Shown here piece after piece: positions 33,290 to 40,731 of a DNA stretch of 40,731 nucleotides; the stretch's first letter is position 1; each line of letters begins with the position of its first letter. Under the pieces are notes generated by a model that worked only from the letters and a program-made list of their open reading frames with translations, made no database searches and was not told the origin of the DNA. Made by a program: the position numbers and the translations under genes. The stretch lies in assembly GCA_011389555.1 (NCBI GenBank), contig JAABUD010000095.1, forward strand, positions 1 to 40,731, read 5' to 3'. This stretch comes from Desulfotignum sp. (GTDB taxonomy: Bacteria > Desulfobacterota > Desulfobacteria > Desulfobacterales > Desulfobacteraceae).

Positions 33290-33967
33290 ATGATAGTTGC
33301 AGATCGCAAGTCTCTGGATGAAATACTGGGGATGGTGGCAGACAAGGACAAGATCCTCATCCTCGGGTGCAAGGGATGTGTGACGGTGTGTAATGTGGGC
33401 GGGCTCAAGGAGGCCGAAGTACTGGCCTCCTCCCTGAGGATCGCCCGCAAGAAACAGGGGTGCCCGGCCGAGGTGGAACACCAGGTTCTGGAGCGTCAGT
33501 GCGACAATGAATATGTGGCCCAGCTGGCGGACAGCGTTGCCGACTACCAGGCCGTGGTGTCCATGGCCTGCGGCGTGGGCCCCCAGTTCCTGTCGGAAAT
33601 GTATCCGGACCAGGTATTTTTCCCGGCCGTGAACACCACTTTTTTCGGCGGCGCGGTCCAGCACGGGGTGTGGGAGGAACGCTGCGCCGGGTGCGGAGCC
33701 TGCGGCATCCACCTGTTCGGGGGGCTGTGCCCTATTGCCCGGTGTGCCAAAAGCCTGCTCCACGGACCCTGTGGCGGATCTTCCAACGGCATCTGCGAGG
33801 TGCACAAGGATACGGCCTGCATCTGGGATGCCATTGTGAAAAAGAAGATGGAAACCGGACACCTGGAGGATCTTTTGGCGGTCAAGCCGCTCAAGGACTG
33901 GCGCACGGCCAGAGACGGCGGCCCCCGGCGCAGCATCAGAGAAGAACTGGTCAAGGGAAACATATAA
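33290..33967 (+). CDS. metV: MetV, methylene-tetrahydrofolate reductase partner subunit
   Basis: 225 residues. MIVADRKSLDEILGMVAD, ILGCKGCVTVCNVGGLKEAE, ERQCDNEY, then the cysteine-rich end CAGCGAC, GGLCPIARCAK, LHGPCGGSSNGICEV and KDTACIW. Nearly every cysteine of metV1 is conserved, so the two are functional paralogs. Role as for metV1: metal/FeS partner of MetF connecting to MvhD/HdrA. GGGAGGG lies upstream of ATG 33290, 24 nt after the palindrome. metF2 follows 16 nt downstream. Confidence 0.92.
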   Translation: MIVADRKSLDEILGMVADKDKILILGCKGCVTVCNVGGLKEAEVLASSLRIARKKQGCPAEVEHQVLERQCDNEYVAQLADSVADYQAVVSMACGVGPQFLSEMYPDQVFFPAVNTTFFGGAVQHGVWEERCAGCGACGIHLFGGLCPIARCAKSLLHGPCGGSSNGICEVHKDTACIWDAIVKKKMETGHLEDLLAVKPLKDWRTARDGGPRRSIREELVKGNI

Positions 33968-33983
33968 TAAGGAGACACATGCC

Positions 33984-34910
33984 ATGACAGCAACCAAATC
34001 AGGCAGCAATCTTGAAAAGGTCCTGACCGCCGGTCATTTTGCCTTTACCGGGGAATGCGGGCCTCCCAAAGGCGCCAATGCAAACCATCTTAAAGAAAAG
34101 TTCGCGTATCTCAAAGGCAACGTGGACTGTGTCAACATGACCGACAACCAGACCGCGGTGGTACGCATGTCTTCCCTGGCCGGGTCGGCCCTGATGGTGG
34201 CAGAGGGCCTGGAACCCAATTATCAGATGGTGTGCCGGGACAGAAACCGCCTGGCCATGATGTCCGACATCCTGGGGGCGTATGCCTTGGGCGTGCGTAA
34301 CATGCTGTGCCTGTCCGGGGACCACCAGAGTTTCGGCAATCACCCGGAAGCCAAAAACGTGCATGACATCGATTCCATGCAGCTCATCGCCCTGGTGAAA
34401 CAGATGCGGGACCAGGGGAAATTTCTGAACGGCGAAGAGATCGACGTGCCCCCGAAAATGTTTATCGGCGCGGCCTGCAATCCCTTTGCCGATCCCTATG
34501 AGTTCCGGGTCCACCGCCTGGCCACCAAAATTGCGGCCGGTGCGGATTTCGTCCAGACCCAGTGCATTTTCAACATGGACAAATTCCGGGATTTCATGAA
34601 ACAGGTGGTGGATATGGGCCTGCATGAACGCGGTTATATCCTGGCCGGGGTCACGCCCATGAAAAATGCGGGCATGGCCAATTTCATGTCCAAATATGTG
34701 CCCGGCATGGATATTCCCGAGTCTCTGATCAAGCGTCTCAAAGGCGTGGACAAACGGGATCAGGCCGAAGAAGGCATCAAAATCGCTTTGGAACAGATCG
34801 AAGAATTCAAACAGATGGATGGGGTGGCCGGCGTCCACCTCATGGCCATTGAATGGGAGCACAAAGTTCCTGAAATCGCCGAACGCGCCGGAGTCCTCCC
34901 CCGGCCGTAA
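33984..34910 (+). CDS. metF: MetF, 5,10-methylenetetrahydrofolate reductase
   Basis: 308 residues. FTGECGPPKGANANHLKEK, CVNMTDNQTAVVRMSS, QMVCRDRNR, MLCLSGDHQSFGN, GAACNPFADPYEFR, GADFVQTQCIFNM and VHLMAIEWEHKVPEI follow metF1 block by block. Interconverts methylene-THF and methyl-THF. Last gene of operon B. Start ATG 33984 has AAGGAG upstream; ATG 33979 runs straight into a stop. A short palindrome follows the stop. Confidence 0.94.
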   Translation: MTATKSGSNLEKVLTAGHFAFTGECGPPKGANANHLKEKFAYLKGNVDCVNMTDNQTAVVRMSSLAGSALMVAEGLEPNYQMVCRDRNRLAMMSDILGAYALGVRNMLCLSGDHQSFGNHPEAKNVHDIDSMQLIALVKQMRDQGKFLNGEEIDVPPKMFIGAACNPFADPYEFRVHRLATKIAAGADFVQTQCIFNMDKFRDFMKQVVDMGLHERGYILAGVTPMKNAGMANFMSKYVPGMDIPESLIKRLKGVDKRDQAEEGIKIALEQIEEFKQMDGVAGVHLMAIEWEHKVPEIAERAGVLPRP

Positions 34911-34922
34911 ATCCTTCCCCCC

Positions 34923-34948
34923 GGGGTCAGAACTTATCTTCTGACCCC
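34923..34948. repeat. Perfect 10-bp-arm palindrome after operon B
   Basis: GGGGTCAGAA (34923-34932), loop CTTATC, TTCTGACCCC (34939-34948). It shares the terminal GGGGTCAG with the large palindrome at 33204. No T-run follows, so it may be a short REP-like unit that also acts as a 3'-end hairpin of metF2. Confidence 0.8.
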
Positions 34949-35078
34949 GACAATTTATCTCTTTCAACCCCATTTGGAATATGGTATTGATAAAAGTTTT
35001 AAATGCATTGCTGTAAAGAGTGACAGCTGTTGCGGCATGGGGATAACAGGCAAGGATGCCTTGACATAAGAGGGGACA

Positions 35079-36758
35079 ATGGAAGAGACGATCAACAGAG
35101 GCCATTTTATCGAGACCATTATCCGTCAGGATGTGGCAAACAACAAAAACGACGGCCGGGTGGCCACCCGGTTTCCGCCGGAACCCAACGGGTACCTGCA
35201 CATCGGCCATGCCAAATCCATCTGCCTGAACTTTAACATGGCAGAAAAATTTTCCGGTTTTTGCAATCTGCGGTTTGATGATTCCAATCCGGCCAAAGAA
35301 AAACAGATCTATATCGATTCCATTGAATCCACGGTGCACTGGCTGGGGTTTGATTATGGCAACGCACTGTTTGCCTCAGATTATTTTGATCCGTTGTATG
35401 CCTTTGCCGAAGAACTCATTGAAAAAGACCTGGCCTATGTGTGCAGCCTGCCGGCCGAAGAGATCCGATCCTACCGGGGCACCCTGACCGAGCCGGGGAA
35501 AAACAGCCCGTTCCGGGACCGGTCCGCTGCCGAAAACCTGGACCTGTTCCGGCGCATGAAACAAGGCGAGTTTGAAGAGGGAACCCACACCCTGCGGGCA
35601 AAAATCGATATGGCTTCCCCCAACATCAACCTGCGGGATCCTGTGATCTATCGCATCAAAAAAGCCCCCCATCCCAGAACCGGGGACAAGTGGTGCATCT
35701 ATCCCATGTATGATTTCACCCACTGTGTATCCGATGCCCTGGAAGGCATCACCCATTCGTTGTGCAGCCTGGAGTTCGAGGATCACCGGCCGTTGTACGA
35801 CTGGTTTCTGGACAATCTGTCCGTGCCCTGCCATCCCCAGCAGATCGAATTCGCCCGCATGAACATCAACTTTACCGTGCTGTCCAAACGCAAGCTCCAG
35901 CTGCTGGTGGACCAGGGCCATGTGGCAGGCTGGGACGATCCCCGCCTTCCCACCCTGGAAGGCATGCGGCGCCGGGGCTACACACCTTCGGCCATACGGA
36001 ATTTCTGCGACATTATCGGCGTGTCCAAAAAGGAAAGCCGCATCGATATCGGCCTGCTGGAGTCCTGTCTCAGGGACGACCTCAATGAAAATGCGCCACG
36101 GGCCATGGGGGTGCTGCGGCCGTTGAAGGTACTCATCGAGAACTATCCGGCGGATAAAACCGAAACCCTGACATCCATGGTCCATCCCCAGAAACCGGAA
36201 TTGGGTACCCGGGAAATCACGTTTTCCAGAGAGATCTATGTGGAGCAGGATGATTTCATGGAAGATCCGCCCAGAAAATTTTTCCGGCTGGGGCCGGGCA
36301 GAGAGGTAAGGCTGCGCAGTGCGTATCTGGTGACCTGCAAAGAGGTGGTCAAAGATGACCAGGGAAATGTCACATCCCTGATCTGTACCTATGATCCGGA
36401 AACCAGAGGCGGCAACGCCCCGGACGGCCGCAAGGTCAAAGGCACTATCCACTGGGTGGATGCCGGCAACTGCGTGTCCGCCCAGGTTCGGCTGTATGAC
36501 CGGCTGTTCATGGATGAGGATCCGGAAAAAGGGGGGCGGGATTTTACACAGAACCTGAATTCCGCTTCCCTGGAGACGTTGATGGACTGCAAGCTGGAAA
36601 ACAATCTTTCCCATGCCCGGCCGGAACAGGTGTTCCAGTTCGAACGTCTGGGATATTTCTGCCTGGATGCCAGAGACAGCACGGATGGGGCACCGGTGTT
36701 CAACCGCACCGTGACCCTGCGGGATACCTGGGCCAGAGTAACGGGAAAAAAACGATAA
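35079..36758 (+). CDS. glnS: Glutaminyl-tRNA synthetase
   Basis: 559 residues, the normal length. Class I signatures: PPEPNGYLHIGHAKSICLNF (HIGH) and VLSKRKL (KMSKS-type). GlnRS-specific text includes NLRFDDSNPAKE, YDFTHCVSDALEGITHSLCS, GWDDPRLPTLEGMRRRGYTP and the beta-barrel anticodon-binding domain ending in FERLGYFCLDARDS. It charges tRNA-Gln with glutamine. AGAGGGGAC upstream of ATG 35079. The mttB gene follows closely, so the two may share a transcript. Confidence 0.97.
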   Translation: MEETINRGHFIETIIRQDVANNKNDGRVATRFPPEPNGYLHIGHAKSICLNFNMAEKFSGFCNLRFDDSNPAKEKQIYIDSIESTVHWLGFDYGNALFASDYFDPLYAFAEELIEKDLAYVCSLPAEEIRSYRGTLTEPGKNSPFRDRSAAENLDLFRRMKQGEFEEGTHTLRAKIDMASPNINLRDPVIYRIKKAPHPRTGDKWCIYPMYDFTHCVSDALEGITHSLCSLEFEDHRPLYDWFLDNLSVPCHPQQIEFARMNINFTVLSKRKLQLLVDQGHVAGWDDPRLPTLEGMRRRGYTPSAIRNFCDIIGVSKKESRIDIGLLESCLRDDLNENAPRAMGVLRPLKVLIENYPADKTETLTSMVHPQKPELGTREITFSREIYVEQDDFMEDPPRKFFRLGPGREVRLRSAYLVTCKEVVKDDQGNVTSLICTYDPETRGGNAPDGRKVKGTIHWVDAGNCVSAQVRLYDRLFMDEDPEKGGRDFTQNLNSASLETLMDCKLENNLSHARPEQVFQFERLGYFCLDARDSTDGAPVFNRTVTLRDTWARVTGKKR

Positions 36759-36795
36759 TGAATGACACCATATGACAACGGTGGGGAGGCAGATG

Positions 36796-38244
36796 ATGAT
36801 CGACCGGATGCAGCGGCTCTCTTTTCAGGACCTGACCCGGATCCACGACGCATCCATGAATATTTTGAAAACCACGGGCATCGATTTCAATCACGAACGC
36901 ATTGCCGGGCTGTTCAAGACCAATGGGTTTGACACCCACGGCACCCGGGTCTATTTCAAAGAAACCGATATCTACAACGCCCTTTCCACCACGGTGCCGT
37001 CGTTTACGCTCCATGCCAGAAACCCGGCGAAAAACGTGACCATCGGCGGCCCGGACGGGTTCGTGTTCATCCCCACGGGCGGGCCCACCTGTATCGCCGG
37101 CACGGACGGCACCCAGCGGCCGGCCACAATGGCGGATTTTACGGCCTGCTGCAAACTGGTCCAGACCTCGGACCAGGTGGATATGGGCGGGTATCTGATG
37201 GTCCAGCCCACGGATCTGCCCGGGAACACGGCCAATCTGGACATGATGCTGGCCTACATGACCCTGTGCGACAAACCGGTTTTCGGGGCCTCCGGCAGCG
37301 GCCAGGAAGCGGCCGATGCCCTGGAGATGGCCGCCATTCTTTTCGGGGGCCGGGAGAAAATGCTGGATATGCCCGTGGTGGCGGCCGTGGCCAATACCCT
37401 GTCCCCGCTGCGGTTTTCAAAGGAAGAGGGGGATGTGATCCTGCAGATGGCGGGCTGGCGACAGCCCGTGGTGATCTCCAACATGATCCTGGCCGGTATC
37501 AGCGGACCGGTTTCCCTGCCGGAACTGCTGGTCCTGGAAAACGCGGAAGTCCTGGCCGGCGTGGTGCTCACCCAGCTGGTGAGCCCGGGTACCCCGGTTT
37601 TGTATGGATCTTCTTCCGCCCCCATTGACATGCGTACCATGGTGTCAGCCGTGGGGACGTCCGAAGCGGTGAAGATCGCCAGTGCCACGGCCCAGATGGC
37701 GGGGTTCTACAACCTGCCCTGCCGGGCCGGGGGCGGTCTTACCGACGCTCATCTGCCCGATGCCCAGGCCCTGGCCGAAGGCACCCTCATGCTCTCCACG
37801 GTGGTGCGCAACGGGGCCCATTTCATCTATCATGCCTGCGGCCAGATGGGGTCCTATATCTCCATGGGGTATGAAAAATGGCTCCTGGACGAGGAGATCT
37901 GCCGCATGGTCAGAAACATCCTCACCCCGATGATCCCGGCCGGCGAAACCATTGACACGGACCTGGTGAACCAGGTGGGCATCGGTGGCCAGTACCTGAC
38001 TCACCCGTCCACGTTCCAGAAGTTCCGGAACCTGTCCGCCTCCAGGCTGTTCAACCGCAAGGATTACAACCGGTGGCACAAGAGCGGGGCCCGGCGGGTG
38101 GAGGACCATGCGTATGATACCTTAGGGCCCCGGCTGGAAAGTTATGAAAAACCGCCCATCGATCCGGACATCGAGGATGCCCTGACCGCCTATGTGGCCG
38201 CCAGGAAATTCAATACCCAGCCTGCGGCCAACCTGTTGAACTGA
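36796..38244 (+). CDS. MttB-family (non-pyrrolysine) corrinoid methyltransferase
   Basis: 482 residues without an in-frame TAG, so unlike archaeal MttB it has no pyrrolysine. Landmarks: IHDASMNILKTTGIDF, FIPTGGPTCIAGTDG, DMGGYLMVQPTD, GGGLTDAHLPDAQA, GAHFIYHACGQMGSYISMG and GGQYLTHPSTFQKF. Non-Pyl members such as MtgB demethylate quaternary amines (glycine betaine, proline betaine, carnitine) and load the methyl group onto a corrinoid protein. No corrinoid protein is seen in the window, so the substrate is open. Start chosen at ATG 36796 (GGAGG 6 nt upstream); ATG 36793 and ATG 36772 are in frame. Confidence 0.9.
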   Translation: MIDRMQRLSFQDLTRIHDASMNILKTTGIDFNHERIAGLFKTNGFDTHGTRVYFKETDIYNALSTTVPSFTLHARNPAKNVTIGGPDGFVFIPTGGPTCIAGTDGTQRPATMADFTACCKLVQTSDQVDMGGYLMVQPTDLPGNTANLDMMLAYMTLCDKPVFGASGSGQEAADALEMAAILFGGREKMLDMPVVAAVANTLSPLRFSKEEGDVILQMAGWRQPVVISNMILAGISGPVSLPELLVLENAEVLAGVVLTQLVSPGTPVLYGSSSAPIDMRTMVSAVGTSEAVKIASATAQMAGFYNLPCRAGGGLTDAHLPDAQALAEGTLMLSTVVRNGAHFIYHACGQMGSYISMGYEKWLLDEEICRMVRNILTPMIPAGETIDTDLVNQVGIGGQYLTHPSTFQKFRNLSASRLFNRKDYNRWHKSGARRVEDHAYDTLGPRLESYEKPPIDPDIEDALTAYVAARKFNTQPAANLLN

Positions 38245-38323
38245 CTCCGGTGGGCATCCCCCGTCCCTTGACGGAACCGGCCCCCACATCCTGAACCGCC
38301 GCTTGAACCGCCAGAATTCGCTG

Positions 38324-39757
38324 TCAGGCAAACCGCCAGGTGGTACCGGCAGCCCCGTCCTCCAAAATGATGTTCATCGCCTGGAGCTGATCCCGGATCT
38401 CGTCGGCCCGGGCAAAGTTTCTGTCTTTTCTGGCCTGGGCCCGCTCCACGATCAATGCCTCCACCTGTTCCGGTGTCACGGCCATCTGTGCCATGCCCTT
38501 GTCCTTTTTGGCGGCAAACCAGGCAGATGGCGTTTCCTGGAAGATCCCCAGAATCGCGGCAATGGCGGCCATGTCTGTCCGGAACTGTGTCATCTCGGCC
38601 CGGGCTTCATCATCGGGCTGATCAGCTGCCTGGTCCAGGGCCTTGTTGCCTTTTTTCACGGTTTCAAAAATGGCGGCCATGGCTTTGGCTGAGTTGAAAT
38701 CATCGTTCATGGCATCGGTGAATGCCTGCCACAAAAGGCCTTGCTCTTTGTTTTCAGCCTGAATCCCCAGGTTTTCCAGCCGTTCCAGGAACCCGTAGAT
38801 CCGGTCCAGCCCCATACTTACCTCGTGCATGGACTGCTCACTGTAATCGATGGGACTGCGGTAGTGCTTGGACAGCAGAAACATCCGGATCACCTCCGGC
38901 GAATACCGTTCCAGCACATCCTTGATCATGGTGAAATTGCCCAGGGATTTGGACATCTTCTCGTTGTTGATGTCCACAAACCCGTTGTGTATCCAGTATT
39001 TCACAAACTGCTTTCCGAACAGGGCCTCGCTCTGGGCGATCTCGTTTTCATGGTGGGGAAAGATCAGGTCCTTGCCCCCGCCATGGATGTCAAATCCTTC
39101 CCCCAGATATTCATGGCCCATGGCCGAGCACTCGATATGCCAGCCGGGCCGGCCGTTGCCCCAGGGGCTTTCCCAGTAAGGTTCGCCTGGTTTGGCCGGT
39201 TTCCACAGGGTAAAATCCAGCGGATTCTTCTTTTTCTCCTCCACGGCAATGCGTGATCCGGCCCGCATGTCTTCCGGGTTTCTGCCGGACAGCTTGCCGT
39301 ATCCCTCAAATGCATCAATGGAGAAATACACATTCCCATCATCTGCGGCATAAGCGTTGCCCTTGACAATGAGTTTTTCCACAAATTGGATGATATGCGT
39401 GATATGCTCGGTGGCCTTGGGTTCCATGGTGGGTCGCAGCACATTCAGGGCATCCATCTCGTTGTGGAATTCATGGATATATTTTTCCGTGATGGCAGTA
39501 CACGCTTCCCCGGTTTCATTGGATTTTTTGATGATCTTGTCATCCACATCCGTGAAATTGCGCACATAGGTGACGGCATACCCGATGCGGGTCAGCCACC
39601 GGAAGATCATGTCAAACACCACCACGGACCTGGCATGGCCGATGTGGCTGGTGTCATAGACCGTGGGGCCGCACACGTACATTTTGACCGTGTCTTTTTC
39701 AATGGGGACAAAGGGTTCTTTCTTACCGCTGAGGGTGTTGTATATTTTCAAGCGCAT
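38324..39757 (-). CDS. cysS: Cysteinyl-tRNA synthetase
   Basis: 477 residues. MRLKIYNTLSGKKEPFVPIE, MYVCGPTVYDTSHIGHARS (zinc Cys and HIGH), FTDVDDKII, GGKDLIFPHHENEIAQSEA and EKMSKSLGNF (KMSKS) are all present, with the C-terminal helical tRNA-binding part. It charges tRNA-Cys. Start ATG 39757 is chosen: it lies 1 nt past the ispF stop with AGGGA upstream, and an in-frame ATG at 39796 would overlap ispF by 38 nt. The gap to the convergent mttB gene is 79 nt; it holds a small CCGTC-CCTT-GACGG hairpin (38261-38274) without a T-run. Confidence 0.97.
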   Translation of the reverse strand: MRLKIYNTLSGKKEPFVPIEKDTVKMYVCGPTVYDTSHIGHARSVVVFDMIFRWLTRIGYAVTYVRNFTDVDDKIIKKSNETGEACTAITEKYIHEFHNEMDALNVLRPTMEPKATEHITHIIQFVEKLIVKGNAYAADDGNVYFSIDAFEGYGKLSGRNPEDMRAGSRIAVEEKKKNPLDFTLWKPAKPGEPYWESPWGNGRPGWHIECSAMGHEYLGEGFDIHGGGKDLIFPHHENEIAQSEALFGKQFVKYWIHNGFVDINNEKMSKSLGNFTMIKDVLERYSPEVIRMFLLSKHYRSPIDYSEQSMHEVSMGLDRIYGFLERLENLGIQAENKEQGLLWQAFTDAMNDDFNSAKAMAAIFETVKKGNKALDQAADQPDDEARAEMTQFRTDMAAIAAILGIFQETPSAWFAAKKDKGMAQMAVTPEQVEALIVERAQARKDRNFARADEIRDQLQAMNIILEDGAAGTTWRFA

Positions 39758-39758
39758 A

Positions 39759-40283
39759 TCATGTTTCCCTGATGTTTGGGTTGCGGCGGTTGGCAATCAA
39801 TACAACGGCCTGGGCTGCGATGCCCTCTTTTCTGCCGATAAATCCCAGGTGCTCGGTGGTGGTGGCTTTCACGTTCACACACCCCGTTGACACCTCCAGG
39901 GATTCAGCCATGCTGGCGGCCATTTCCTGTTTTTTCGGTCCCAGTTTCGGGACCTGGGCAAACACGGTGCAGTCCAGGTTGATGATCCTGTAACCGGCCT
40001 GGTCAAGCTTCCGGGCACAGGCGGCCAGCAGAATCCGGGAATCGATGTCCTTGTATTTCGGATCCGTATCCGGAAACAGATCCCCGATATCCCCCATGCC
40101 GGCCGCGCCCAGGATGGCATCGCACACGGCATGGATCAGGACATCTGCATCCGAATGCCCGGCCAGGCCCATGTCATGGTCGATGATCACCCCGCCCAGG
40201 ATCAGGTCCCGTCCCGGAGCAAATCCATGCACATCCGTGCCCATGCCGATCCTGATATCCGAAGTGTCCATGTATGTCACCAT
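39759..40283 (-). CDS. ispF: 2-C-methyl-D-erythritol 2,4-cyclodiphosphate synthase
   Basis: 174 residues. IGMGTDVHGFAPGRDLILGG with the metal ligands Asp and His of DVH, LAGHSDADVLIHAVCDAILG, DIGDLFPDTDPKYKDIDS and VNVKATTTEHLGFIGRKEGI are the IspF signatures. It cyclises CDP-ME 2-phosphate in the MEP isoprenoid pathway. It is first of the ispF-cysS pair. AAAAAGG precedes ATG 40283; M5 at 40271 is an alternative. IspD, often fused or adjacent, is not present. Confidence 0.97.
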   Translation of the reverse strand: MVTYMDTSDIRIGMGTDVHGFAPGRDLILGGVIIDHDMGLAGHSDADVLIHAVCDAILGAAGMGDIGDLFPDTDPKYKDIDSRILLAACARKLDQAGYRIINLDCTVFAQVPKLGPKKQEMAASMAESLEVSTGCVNVKATTTEHLGFIGRKEGIAAQAVVLIANRRNPNIRET

Positions 40284-40403
40284 ATGCCTTTTTCTTGTTT
40301 GTGCAATTGTAAAATTGCTAAAATATCATATTCTCCGGCGGTTTAAAATATAAAACACCATGGATTGACCGAAATTCAAACAGGCGAAACCGAAGATAAG
40401 ATG

Positions 40404-40431
40404 TTGACAAACCATTGTGCGAAAATATATA
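40404..40431 (+). promoter_or_regulatory. Promoter of the UroD-family gene
   Basis: Perfect TTGACA (40404-40409), 16-nt spacer, TATATA (40426-40431), about 86 nt before the GTG start at 40517, in the divergent gap with ispF. Confidence 0.6.
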
Positions 40432-40516
40432 CCGGTTTTAGAACGGTGCTCGAAAAATGAATTTCATATACTGCATGCGTTCCCGTATCCGTGCAGACCA
40501 TAAGGAGCAGCGAATC

Positions 40517-40731
40517 GTGAATGGCAGACAACGCATCATCACCGCCCTTGAAAACAGACAGCCTGACAGTGTGCCCCTGTATATCCACGGCATAAACGAG
40601 GCCCCCATCATCGGCATCGGCAGACACCTCACTGAAGGGCTGCCTGAACCCAAAGATTTCAGGCTCATGAACGACCATGACAAACTCAAGCTGGTGGACA
40701 CCCTTTTCATGATCCATGAACACTATGGTGT
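40517..40731 (+). CDS. Uroporphyrinogen decarboxylase-family protein, N-terminus only
   Basis: 71 residues up to the window edge. (M)NGRQRIITALENRQPDSVPL is the standard opening of the UroD superfamily, which includes HemE and the corrinoid methyltransferases MtaA, MtbA and CmuA. The following YIHGINEAPIIGIGRHLTEG is not the HemE substrate loop (no PVWxMRQAGR), which favours a methyltransferase-type member. GTG 40517 has AAGGAG 9 nt upstream and matches the family start; ATG 40458 is in frame upstream but less likely. Runs off the right edge, so function is open. Confidence 0.75.
   Translation, partial: MNGRQRIITALENRQPDSVPLYIHGINEAPIIGIGRHLTEGLPEPKDFRLMNDHDKLKLVDTLFMIHEHYG

Noticed and set aside
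36796-38244. Pyrrolysine in the MttB homolog
   Set aside because: There is no in-frame TAG; the gene is open from start to stop, so it belongs to the non-pyrrolysine group.

Overview
The window looks like a chromosomal segment of a strictly anaerobic, sulfate-reducing-type Desulfobacterales bacterium (Desulfobacterium/Desulfotignum/Desulfobacula-like). This is inferred from gene content: large HdrA flavoproteins, MvhD, MetF/MetV of a tetrahydrofolate C1 pathway, an MttB-family methyltransferase, several in-frame UGA (selenocysteine) codons, and a bacterial phosphagen kinase. Genus cannot be fixed from sequence alone.

Layout. 1-618: start of an acyl-CoA dehydrogenase (minus, runs off the left edge). 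823-3232: metallo-beta-lactamase-fold hydrolase and an AmpG-like permease. 3240-9925: module A, a promoter, giant selenoprotein HdrA (hdrA1), selenoprotein MvhD (mvhD1), metV1, metF1 and a terminator. 9973-10290: yebG. 10638-12166 (minus): a SelW-like CxxU selenoprotein coupled to an uncharacterised membrane-anchored protein. 12339-18511: DUF2231 protein, DOMON protein, SCO1 copper chaperone, a complete A2-type haem-copper oxidase (subunits I, III, IV, II) and a haem O synthase. 18459-19707 (minus): arginine/phosphagen kinase with a small Cys-rich partner. 19959-23176: DJ-1 protein, small membrane protein, gpsA, 4-OT tautomerase, gamma carbonic anhydrase-like protein, small coiled-coil protein. 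23248-34910: module B, a PAS histidine kinase, an HTH-receiver regulator, a divergent MetF, a selenoprotein HdrC-HdrB fusion, hdrA2, selenoprotein mvhD2, metV2 and metF2. 35079-40283: glnS, non-pyrrolysine mttB, cysS and ispF. 40517 to the right edge: start of a UroD-family protein.

How it works together. Modules A and B each pair a methylene-tetrahydrofolate reductase (MetF+MetV) with an HdrA and an MvhD. This resembles the MetVF-HdrABC-MvhD complex known from acetogens such as Moorella. Both HdrA proteins are about 1,480-1,495 residues because an NfnB/GltD-type NAD(P)H oxidoreductase is embedded between HdrA-like parts. That predicts two or three flavins and many FeS clusters in one chain. 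I infer an electron-bifurcating or confurcating methyl-THF/methylene-THF reaction linked to NAD(P)H, ferredoxin and a heterodisulfide-like site. Module B also carries its own HdrCB and its own two-component regulation; MttB could feed methyl groups into the same pathway.

Five selenocysteine codons were found (HdrA1 U66, MvhD1 U17, SelW-like U11, HdrCB U240, MvhD2 U18). Each is followed by a hairpin at the position expected for a bacterial SECIS. Ordinary gene callers would break all five genes. Other structures include a perfect 28-bp-arm palindrome inside operon B, a related short palindrome after it, and a 19-bp tandem duplication in front of hdrA2. No rRNA, tRNA, CRISPR array, transposase or integrase was recognised.
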